This document shows positions 6,405-11,739 of a DNA stretch of 11,739 nucleotides, in pieces. The translations under genes were made by a program, and so were the position numbers. Where the stretch lies: contig CAZTLE010000130.1 of the NCBI GenBank assembly GCA_964614415.1, positions 1-11,739 of the forward strand, given 5' to 3'. The DNA comes from CAZTLE01 sp964614415 (GTDB lineage Bacteria; Bacteroidota; Bacteroidia; Flavobacteriales; Flavobacteriaceae). The notes below the pieces were generated by a model that ran no database searches, had not been told where the DNA came from, and saw only the letters and a list, made by a program, of their open reading frames with translations. How positions within the stretch are numbered: position 1 is the first letter of the stretch; the number at the start of each line of letters is the position of its first letter.

Positions 6405-6644
6405 ATGGAACGTTACGAAACCATAGCTATATTCACCTATCCCAGTGAGTACACGGTACTGGAGCACTTGCTTCAGCAACATCATATTCGCTATATTTTT
6501 CAGAATGAAACGATGATAAGTGTACTTCCTTTTCACTCCAATGCTATTGGTGGCATTCGATTAAGAGTACATCCGGACGATGTGGTTCAGGCAAAAGAAA
6601 TTCTCGAAGATCTCAATGACCAATCTTCGTTGCGGATTGTTTAA
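6405..6644 (+). CDS. DUF2007 small protein (putative signal-transducing)
   Basis: A 79-residue cytoplasmic protein. It shows the DUF2007 pattern: an N-terminal strand-helix (ETIAIFTYPSEYTVLEHLLQ, residues 4-23), a 'HHIRYIFQNE' strand, then the family signature SNAIGGIRLRVHPDDV and a final helix containing AKEILEDL. The family is annotated as a putative prokaryotic signal-transducing protein with a ferredoxin-like fold; its ligand and partner are unknown. I chose ATG 6405, since the frame extends up to a TTG at 6378 but the family starts at the first strand. It is divergent from rnr and runs into the T9SS gene on the opposite strand with only a 9-bp gap. A weak 6-bp hairpin (AATCTA 6651-6656 / TAGATT 6662-6667) straddles that junction without a strong T-run. 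Confidence 0.82.
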   Translation: MERYETIAIFTYPSEYTVLEHLLQQHHIRYIFQNETMISVLPFHSNAIGGIRLRVHPDDVVQAKEILEDLNDQSSLRIV

Positions 6645-6653
6645 TGAATGAAT

Positions 6654-8129
6654 CTACTGGTTAGATTTAATAAGTTTTTTGGAAACTATTCCTTTGTCCG
6701 AATAAATCTCAATTATGTATACTCCGGAAGCCAATGATGAGATATCTATAGTTGTGCTCTTAGTAAATTGAATTACCCTTCCCTCCAGGCTATAAAGAAG
6801 GGCTTTTTCAAAACCCTCCGGGTTGTTAAGCTTGATATTCACAACATCCGAAGAAGGATTAGGATATAATAATACTCCATCTTGAGTCGATAATACTTCA
6901 GTTATGGACAATAAAGACTCAAAATCATAAACACGCATCAATCCTGATGAACTTCCATTGATATCACTGCCGTCCGAACCAATAGCCAATACATAACCAC
7001 TAGACGATAGACCTAATGATCCACCGAACCTATCGAAAATCGCATCTCCATTTAAATCATCTCCAACCTGTGTCCACGATCCATCTCTTAATTCGAAGAG
7101 CCGAACCTGGCCTGAATCATCACCATTATCATCATTAAATACGGCAGCTGCAGCAACAATAGTTCCATCGGAAGAGAGACCTACAACATTACCAAAATGT
7201 TCAGCCGGAGTTTCACCATGAATATCCTGACCAACCTGTCCCCACGTGCCTCCCTGATTTTCATACACACGAACATGACCTTCATTATTCCCATTTCCAA
7301 TATTATAGCGAGCACCGATAGCAATTTTCGAACCATCCGCAGAAAGACTGATACCTTCTCCTGACTGATCAGATGCAGATTCACCATCGATATCCTGACC
7401 GACTTGTACCCAGGTGCCCCCCTGATTCTCAAACACTCGAACATGACCACTAAAAGTGCCCGATCCAGTGTTGTGTGCAGCTCCAATAGCGACGATAGTG
7501 CCATCTGAAGATAAGCTTATACCAAAACCTGATTCATCATCTGCAGCTTCTCCATCAATATCCTGTCCTATCTGCACCCAATTGCCTCCCTGATTTTCAT
7601 ACACACGAACATGGCCGGAATTACTTCCATTACCATCATTTTGACGTCCGCCTATAGCGACTACAGAACCATCTGCAGACAAGCGAACGCTTTCACCTGA
7701 ACGGTCTTCGGCACCCTCACCGTCTATATCCTGCCCTATCTGCACCCAGTTACCCCCTTGGTTCTCAAACACTCGAACATGACCGGAAGTATCTCCACCA
7801 CCATCATTGGCAAAAGCACCAATAGCTACTATAGAACCATCGGCAGAAAGACTTATTCCCTGACCACTCCCGGAAAAATCAGAATCCATTTCCCCTTCAA
7901 TATTCTGACCTACTTGAACCCAGGTACCTCCTTGGTTCTCATAAACACAAACTCTTCCACGTGAGAGGAATCCAATGGCGCCGGATGCTATTGTAGATCC
8001 ATCTGCAGATATAGTAACAGCTCTTCCAAAGTTATCTCCAACACCAGTTCCAACCAGATCCTGCCCGATTTGCACCTGGCCAAAAGACAACACAGGATAC
8101 GTCATCAAGAAAAATAAAAATCGTTTCAT
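6654..8129 (-). CDS. T9SS-secreted seven-repeat beta-propeller protein
   Basis: A 491-residue secreted protein of unknown role. Residues 1-17 (MKRFLFFLMTYPVLSFG) are a signal peptide. Residues 19 to about 407 are seven tandem repeats of 52-58 residues with consensus W.QVGQDIDGE...D.SG..ISLSADGS.VAIGA..NDGNG..SGHVRVYENQGG (starts at about 19, 71, 129, 185, 241, 297 and 353). Seven copies of this size with the SADGS..AIG and HVRVYE strands fit a closed seven-bladed beta-propeller of the FG-GAP/integrin-like or kelch-like kind. Residues 420-491 are a type A C-terminal sorting domain (LLYPNPSSDVVNIKL, then SLASGVYIIEI, ending KKLIKSNQ), which directs export by the type IX secretion system and surface attachment or release. 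No catalytic module is visible, so a binding or adhesive role is my inference. Gly/Asn/Asp-rich loops may bind calcium. Confidence 0.9.
   Translation of the reverse strand: MKRFLFFLMTYPVLSFGQVQIGQDLVGTGVGDNFGRAVTISADGSTIASGAIGFLSRGRVCVYENQGGTWVQVGQNIEGEMDSDFSGSGQGISLSADGSIVAIGAFANDGGGDTSGHVRVFENQGGNWVQIGQDIDGEGAEDRSGESVRLSADGSVVAIGGRQNDGNGSNSGHVRVYENQGGNWVQIGQDIDGEAADDESGFGISLSSDGTIVAIGAAHNTGSGTFSGHVRVFENQGGTWVQVGQDIDGESASDQSGEGISLSADGSKIAIGARYNIGNGNNEGHVRVYENQGGTWGQVGQDIHGETPAEHFGNVVGLSSDGTIVAAAAVFNDDNGDDSGQVRLFELRDGSWTQVGDDLNGDAIFDRFGGSLGLSSSGYVLAIGSDGSDINGSSSGLMRVYDFESLLSITEVLSTQDGVLLYPNPSSDVVNIKLNNPEGFEKALLYSLEGRVIQFTKSTTIDISSLASGVYIIEIYSDKGIVSKKLIKSNQ
6909..8075 (-). repeat. tandem in-frame repeats of the propeller gene (168-bp unit)
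   Basis: The seven protein repeats are also repeats in DNA. The anchor ATATCCTG (ATATTCTG in the last) recurs at 7222, 7390, 7558, 7726 and 7900: spacings 168, 168, 168 and 174 bp, i.e. 56 codons with one 58-codon unit. Stretches such as the complement of ENQGG and of DGE are nearly identical between units, while the terminal units have drifted. Exact multiples of three mean that recombination between units would gain or lose whole blades without a frameshift. Confidence 0.85.
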
Positions 8130-8149
8130 AGATATTTATATGTCAAACT

Positions 8150-8178
8150 CAAATCTAATTAAAATAAAAAAATACCAA
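8150..8178 (-). promoter_or_regulatory. promoter of the propeller gene
   Basis: On the - strand TTG (8178-8176), 18 bases of spacer, then TAGATTTG (8157-8150), matching TAnnTTTG. The -7 box is 20 bases before the ATG at 8129. This is one of the better two-part Bacteroidota promoter matches in the window. Confidence 0.55.
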
Positions 8179-8535
8179 TAGCTAATAATCCGGAGTTTTC
8201 CACATACTCTTTATAATACTTTTTATTTTTTAATTGAATTTTTTAAACCATGATGGTTATTATGAAATGTGGAAAGCGGTATAACTTCTTGTTAATAGAT
8301 TTTGAAATGATGTTGTTACTGCTTTGTTCTGAATTATGAACAGGATATCACCATGCTTTTAGCCTGAAAACTAAGCCAAACGCATTTTCAATTAACAGTT
8401 GTGAACAACCTGTTTTCACATGTTGATTTTAATAAGTTTTTTGAGAACGGATTGTTAGAAAACGGAAAGAGACTGCTCAAAAACAACGAATAATTTCGGA
8501 CAAAATAATTTGTATTTCGCCCGAAAAAAATTACG

Positions 8536-8557
8536 CTCAAATTCAGGCGAGACCGCC
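8536..8557 (+). terminator. weak terminator-like hairpin
   Basis: GGCG (8536-8539) and CGCC (8544-8547) form a short GC stem around AGAC, followed by AAAC and six T (8552-8557). The 4-bp stem is short for an intrinsic terminator. If real, it would end a short + strand transcript starting inside the gap, since no gene precedes it. Confidence 0.25.
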
Positions 8558-8679
8558 AAACTTTTTTCTGCAATTTCTATCAACAATAGTACACAATCTT
8601 ATTAACGCTACAGTTACCGTATCTTGAAGAAAATGTAAAGTGTAAAAAAGACAATTGGGAACAGCTCGTGCCAAAAGCG

Positions 8680-8687
8680 TATCTTTG
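8680..8687 (+). promoter_or_regulatory. -7 promoter element of the rpiB operon
   Basis: TATCTTTG, a perfect TAnnTTTG match, 16 bases before the rpiB ATG. A TTG at 8655-8657 is 22 bases upstream, slightly long but acceptable as the -33 element. Confidence 0.65.
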
Positions 8688-8703
8688 ACCTAAACAATCT
8701 CCT

Positions 8704-9135
8704 ATGAAAATAGCCATTGGAAACGACCACGCAGGACCCGACTACAAATTCGCCATTGTAAAACGCCTGGAGGAAAAAGGAATTACTGTTATTAATCATG
8801 GAACAGACTCCCTGGACAGTGTGGATTATCCCGATTTCGCCGGTCCCGTAGCCAAAGCTGTGAATGATGGCGAGGTGGATCTGGGCATCCTTATCTGTGG
8901 AAGTGCTAACGGCGTGGCCATGACCGCTAACAAGTATCCGAATGTACGCGCCGGACTGTGCTGGACGAACGAGATTGTTGAGTTGGTACGACAGCACAAC
9001 AATGCTAATATCTTGTGTATCCCTGCACGATTTACAGCGATCCCTCAGGCGGTAAAAATGGTAGATACTTTTTTGTCGACCGAATTCGAAGGCGGGCGCC
9101 ACCAAAGACGGGTCGATAAGATAGCCTGTTCTTAA
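8704..9135 (+). CDS. rpiB: ribose-5-phosphate isomerase B
   Basis: Interconverts ribose-5-phosphate and ribulose-5-phosphate in the non-oxidative pentose phosphate pathway; cytoplasmic. Its 143 residues match the RpiB/LacAB family. Motifs: the N-terminal GNDHAG (residues 6-11, with D8 and H9 at the phosphate/substrate site), SVDYPDFA (39-46), the catalytic cysteine C65 in ILICGSANGVAMTANK, VRAGLCWT, RQHNNANIL, and the C-terminal FEGGRHQRRVDKI. The anion-hole loop reads CGSANG, with alanine where many homologues have glycine (CG[TS]GxG), a conservative change. First gene of a compact operon: 12 bases separate it from the metal transporter. No ribosome binding site of the AGGAG type precedes the ATG, which is usual in this phylum. 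A LacA/LacB-type isomerase is unlikely because no other sugar genes are near. Confidence 0.93.
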   Translation: MKIAIGNDHAGPDYKFAIVKRLEEKGITVINHGTDSLDSVDYPDFAGPVAKAVNDGEVDLGILICGSANGVAMTANKYPNVRAGLCWTNEIVELVRQHNNANILCIPARFTAIPQAVKMVDTFLSTEFEGGRHQRRVDKIACS

Positions 9136-9147
9136 ATCAATATTGGA

Positions 9148-10065
9148 ATGGGCCATTCACACTCACATAACCATTCCCACAACCACCACGATTTAAAGGG
9201 AAGAAATCTCCTTATTTCCATTGTATTAAACGCTATCATAACGGTGGCGCAAGTAATTGGCGGAATTATTTCCGGGAGCCTGTCACTTCTCTCTGATGCG
9301 CTGCACAATTTCAGCGATACCCTGTCTCTGGTGGTGAGTTATATTGCCGATCGGTACTCCAGGAAAGAAGCTTCCATGACGCGAACATTCGGATATAAGC
9401 GCGCAGAGATTATCGCGGCCTTCGTAAACTCAGCCTCCCTTCTTATTGTGGCAGCTTACCTGGTGTATGAGGCAATCGAACGTTTTTTTAATCCGCAGGA
9501 AATCGACGGCGGCCTGGTGATATGGCTGGCACTGCTCGGAATTGTGGCCAACGGACTTAGCGTCTTGCTGTTGCGAAAGGACTCCAGGGAGAACATGAAT
9601 ATGCGATCGGCCTACCTGCACCTATTTACCGATATGTCAGCTTCGGTGGCAGTACTTGTTGGAGGACTGCTTATGAAATATTTCGGATGGTTTTGGGTGG
9701 ATAGTGTTCTTACGGTCCTTATAGCAATTTATCTGCTGTATATGGGCTACGACCTGCTTAAAGCTTCTTTCAAAGTACTGATGCTTTTTACGCCGGACGA
9801 TCTGAGCCTTGAGAAAATCAATAAGGCCATCACCGGTTTTCCGGAGATCAAGAACGCACATCACATGCATATCTGGCAACTCAATGAAAAAGAAATACAT
9901 CTGGAAGCGCATGTTGACTTTCACGAGGACATCACCCTGTCTCAGTTTGACGAAGTCTTAAATAAAGTCGAGGAAATGTTGTATCATGACTTCGGAATTA
10001 ACCACGTAAATATCCAGCCCGAATACCAAAAGGACGATCCTAAGGATATGATCGTGCAGGACTAA
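9148..10065 (+). CDS. cation diffusion facilitator, zinc type (CzcD/ZitB-like)
   Basis: Inner-membrane divalent metal/proton antiporter of the CDF family, 305 residues, expected to export Zn2+ and perhaps other ions such as Co2+ or Cd2+. A His-rich cytosolic N-terminus (HSHSHNHSHNHHD, residues 3-15) precedes six membrane segments. The transport site is visible as two HxxxD motifs: H53-D57 in SDALHNFSD (second segment) and HLFTD in AYLHLFTDMSAS (fifth segment). The H/D pair in the second segment is the pattern associated with zinc rather than manganese or iron members. The C-terminal cytoplasmic domain (about 215-305) has the expected His-rich strands (NAHHMHIWQL, IHLEAHVDFHED, HVNIQPE) that bind regulatory metal at the dimer interface. 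It lies between rpiB (12 bp) and the acetyltransferase gene (19 bp) and is almost certainly co-transcribed with both; no functional link to them is evident. Confidence 0.93.
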   Translation: MGHSHSHNHSHNHHDLKGRNLLISIVLNAIITVAQVIGGIISGSLSLLSDALHNFSDTLSLVVSYIADRYSRKEASMTRTFGYKRAEIIAAFVNSASLLIVAAYLVYEAIERFFNPQEIDGGLVIWLALLGIVANGLSVLLLRKDSRENMNMRSAYLHLFTDMSASVAVLVGGLLMKYFGWFWVDSVLTVLIAIYLLYMGYDLLKASFKVLMLFTPDDLSLEKINKAITGFPEIKNAHHMHIWQLNEKEIHLEAHVDFHEDITLSQFDEVLNKVEEMLYHDFGINHVNIQPEYQKDDPKDMIVQD

Positions 10066-10084
10066 TTTCTGAAAAGACAAAAAC

Positions 10085-10528
10085 ATGGAGATCCTGGTAA
10101 AAACATTTGACGAACTAACGATTTATGAGCTTCATGATTTGCTGAAGCTCCGCTCGGATGTCTTTGTTGTGGAGCAAGACTGTGTTTATCCCGATATTGA
10201 CGGGAAAGATCAAAAGGGCCTGCATGTGATGGGTAAGAAGGAAGGGAAGATTGTTGCGTACACCCGCTGCTTTCCTCCCGGTTATTATTTTGATCAGGCG
10301 GCCATTGGCCGGGTAGTGGTCGATGCCGGCGAACGGACCCACGGATATGGTCACGATATAATGAATGCTTCAATAAAAGCAGTGCAGGACGCTTACGGCA
10401 CTAAAGAGATCAAGCTTTCCGCGCAAACATACCTCACCCGGTTTTATACTTCACTGGGGTTCGAACCGATAGGCGAGGAGTACCTGGAAGACGGGATTCC
10501 GCATATCGCCATGGTTAAAAGGGGGTAA
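10085..10528 (+). CDS. ElaA-like GNAT acetyltransferase
   Basis: A 147-residue cytoplasmic GCN5-related N-acetyltransferase, closely resembling E. coli ElaA by eye: LLKLRSDVFVVEQDCVYPDIDGKD (residues 19-42) parallels its 'LRxxVFVVEQ.CPYQDIDG' block, IGRVVVD (73-79) is the central strand, RTHGYG (83-88) is the acetyl-CoA pyrophosphate loop (R/QxxGxG/A), and LTRFYTSLGF plus EEDGIPHIAM-like YLEDGIPHIAM closes the domain. The substrate of this subfamily is not established, so I give no specific reaction. Last gene of the rpiB operon. A palindrome that may act as a terminator lies 33 bases downstream. Confidence 0.88.
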   Translation: MEILVKTFDELTIYELHDLLKLRSDVFVVEQDCVYPDIDGKDQKGLHVMGKKEGKIVAYTRCFPPGYYFDQAAIGRVVVDAGERTHGYGHDIMNASIKAVQDAYGTKEIKLSAQTYLTRFYTSLGFEPIGEEYLEDGIPHIAMVKRG

Positions 10529-10561
10529 AACATCAAAAACACGAAAAATTTTTACATTCAC

Positions 10562-10577
10562 CCCTATTCGAATAGGG
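10562..10577. promoter_or_regulatory. perfect 16-bp palindrome before the ammonium transporter
   Basis: CCCTATTCGAATAGGG is an exact two-fold palindrome in the 154-bp gap between the acetyltransferase and the transporter, 105 bases before the transporter ATG. Two readings compete: an operator for a dimeric regulator, or a weak terminator of the rpiB operon (6-bp stem with a TCGA loop followed by TATTTT). It is followed at 10580-10588 by TTTTCCACA, the same 9-mer as at 8196-8204. Confidence 0.5.
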
Positions 10578-10648
10578 TATTTTCCACAACTAAAACGTTT
10601 TCTTTAATAACTTCTTGATTTTTTAGGGGGTCAAATCGAAAAAACATA

Positions 10649-10656
10649 TATTTTTG
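10649..10656 (+). promoter_or_regulatory. -7 promoter element of the ammonium transporter gene
   Basis: TATTTTTG matches TAnnTTTG and lies 26 bases before the ATG at 10683. No TTG is present at the expected -33 distance; a G-run (10626-10630) occupies that region instead. Confidence 0.5.
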
Positions 10657-10682
10657 GAGCTTAACTCTAAAAATTCGAGGTT

Positions 10683-11739
10683 ATGGGACGAAAAACGAAC
10701 TTTCTTGGATTGGCGCTCCTTGTAGCTGTCGCCTTGTTATTTGGTGCCGAATATCAATGGATAGAGGGAAGCTCTGAAATCGACAAAGGGGATACCGCCT
10801 GGATGATCGTTGCCAGTGCATTTGTACTGTTAATGACACCAGGACTTGCCTTTTTCTATGGCGGAATGGTGCGAAAGAAAAGCATCATTTCTACCATGCT
10901 ACAAAGTTTTGTAGCGTTGGGGGTTATAAGCGTCCTATGGGTCATTGTAGGGTTCAGTCTTGCTTTCGGCGAAAGCATGTATGGAATTATTGGAAACCCA
11001 TTGACTTATTTTAATTTCCGGGGAGTCACGGTATCGCCCAACGAAGCCTTTTCGGACACCATACCATTTTTGTTATTTGCGCTCTTCCAATTGAAGTTCG
11101 CGATCATAACACCTGCCCTTATTACAGGTAGCTTCGCTGAGCGGATCCGTTTCCGAAGCTACATCCTGTTTATGATTCTGTTCTCCTTGCTTATTTATTG
11201 TCCCCTGGCACATATGACCTGGCACCCGGATGGATTGCTTAGAAACTGGGGAGTACTGGACTTTGCAGGCGGAACTGTGGTTCACATGTCGGCGGGACTC
11301 GCAGCCCTGGCGGGAGCAATATACCTCGGAAAACGCAGGGAACGCATCGAAAAACCGGCCAATATCCCATTTGTAATTCTAGGGACCGGACTACTCTGGT
11401 TTGGTTGGTTCGGGTTTAATTCCGGTTCGGCGCTGGGCGCCAATACGGATGCCGTTATCGCCTTTGCAAACACAAATATTGCATCGGCGGCCAGTATGAT
11501 CACATGGATCTTCTTTGATCGTTTTCAGAATAGAAAAATGTCGGCGATGGGCGCTTGTATCGGAGCTATCGTTGGGTTGGTAGCGATAACCCCCGCTGCC
11601 GGTTTCGTTACCATCGGCCAAAGTATGTTCATAGGCTTTGTAGCCGCCCTGGTGAGTAATATCGCCATACGAGTGAACAAGCGCTCAGAGATCGACGACA
11701 CGCTGGATGTATTTCCAAGCCACGGAGTTGGAGGTATCG
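10683..11739 (+). CDS. amtB: ammonium transporter (3' truncated by window)
   Basis: Amt/MEP/Rh-family ammonium channel of the inner membrane. The frame is open from ATG 10683 to the window end (352 codons, no stop), so the last part of the protein (roughly 50-100 residues) is missing. It begins with a hydrophobic signal-like segment (residues 7-21), as in E. coli AmtB. Family residues visible by eye: FYGGMVRKK (58-66), Phe-gate positions near F139 and F245 (GWFGFNSGSA, 241-250, with S249), AERIRF (152-157), W180 in HMTWHPDGLL, the PROSITE-type signature DFAGGTVVHMSAG with D193 and H201, and the second pore histidine H347 in FPSHGVGGI, so both twin histidines are present. Family members are commonly regulated by a PII protein often encoded next door; whether glnK follows cannot be seen. 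A non-transporting ammonium sensor is less likely, since all conduction residues are kept. Confidence 0.95.
   Translation, partial: MGRKTNFLGLALLVAVALLFGAEYQWIEGSSEIDKGDTAWMIVASAFVLLMTPGLAFFYGGMVRKKSIISTMLQSFVALGVISVLWVIVGFSLAFGESMYGIIGNPLTYFNFRGVTVSPNEAFSDTIPFLLFALFQLKFAIITPALITGSFAERIRFRSYILFMILFSLLIYCPLAHMTWHPDGLLRNWGVLDFAGGTVVHMSAGLAALAGAIYLGKRRERIEKPANIPFVILGTGLLWFGWFGFNSGSALGANTDAVIAFANTNIASAASMITWIFFDRFQNRKMSAMGACIGAIVGLVAITPAAGFVTIGQSMFIGFVAALVSNIAIRVNKRSEIDDTLDVFPSHGVGGI

Larger units (their letters stand above)
8130..8703. other. 574-bp AT-rich gene-free gap at a strand switch
   Basis: No credible gene lies here; the only longer open frame (8388-8573, - strand) has no family resemblance. 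Apart from the two flanking promoters the gap contains a very AT-rich run (about 8205-8247) and loose DnaA-box-like 9-mers: TTTTCCACA (8196-8204), TGTGGAAAG (8268-8276), TTATGAACA (8334-8342) and TTGTGAACA (8399-8407). It also holds the inverted repeats AACCAT-G-ATGGTT (8246-8258) and GTTGT..ACAAC (8398-8409), and a hairpin near 8494-8526. Coding to the left is mostly leftward and to the right all rightward. An origin-like or a large regulatory region are both possible; neither is shown. Confidence 0.4.

Noticed and set aside
6909..8075. CRISPR-like array suggested by regular repeats
   Set aside because: The repeat period is 168 bp, in frame with an intact coding sequence, and both repeat and spacer parts are conserved; it encodes propeller blades.
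8388..8573. A 61-residue - strand open frame in the AT-rich gap
   Set aside because: Composition is that of random AT-rich sequence (Asn, Phe, Leu, Ser, Lys), it crosses hairpins, and no promoter or conserved motif is seen.
8614..9156. A 180-residue - strand open frame covering rpiB
   Set aside because: Antisense to rpiB, whose catalytic motifs, start and promoter are all present. The frame has no family resemblance.

Overview
The window looks like an ordinary chromosomal segment from a marine-type flavobacterium (Bacteroidota, probably Flavobacteriaceae). Four things point that way. Several genes are preceded by the Bacteroidota -7 promoter element TAnnTTTG. One gene encodes a secreted propeller protein with a type IX secretion (T9SS) C-terminal sorting tail. 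Short interspersed repeats of the TCATTTCGA...GAGAAATC kind lie between genes. The protein families (GIN-domain DUF2807, DUF2007, LysE, ElaA-like GNAT) are typical of the group. The assignment is by recognition, not by a database search.

Layout. 1-109: 3' tail of an unrecognised + strand gene, then a repeat-rich intergenic block (110-312) with a bidirectional terminator hairpin and an inverted pair of interspersed repeats. 313-1989 (-): glnS. A compact divergent promoter region (1990-2071) separates it from folB (2072-2428, +), followed by tRNA-Cys(GCA) (2486-2556, +) and a terminator hairpin shared with the gene facing it. 2604-6294 (-): rnr, a DUF2807 secreted protein and a LysE-family exporter, spaced by about 50 bp and probably co-transcribed in that order. 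6405-6644 (+): a small DUF2007 protein, divergent from rnr. 6654-8129 (-): the seven-repeat T9SS propeller protein. 8130-8703: a 574-bp AT-rich gap without a gene, holding loose DnaA-box-like 9-mers and palindromes. 8704-10528 (+): a tight operon of rpiB, a zinc-type cation diffusion facilitator and an ElaA-like acetyltransferase. 10529-10682: a gap with a perfect 16-bp palindrome and a promoter. 10683 to the window end (+): an ammonium transporter gene cut off by the window edge.

Functionally the genes are mostly housekeeping: glutaminyl-tRNA and cysteinyl-tRNA supply, folate synthesis, structured-RNA decay, the non-oxidative pentose phosphate pathway, metal export and ammonium uptake. I see no defence island, CRISPR array, insertion sequence, prophage or biosynthetic cluster, and no convincing new multi-gene system. 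The observations most worth following are non-coding: the face-to-face overlapping promoters with a hairpin between glnS and folB, the strand-switch AT-rich gap that could be an origin-like or regulatory region, the repeat block at the left end, and the palindrome before the ammonium transporter. The 168-bp in-frame repeats of the propeller gene are also notable.
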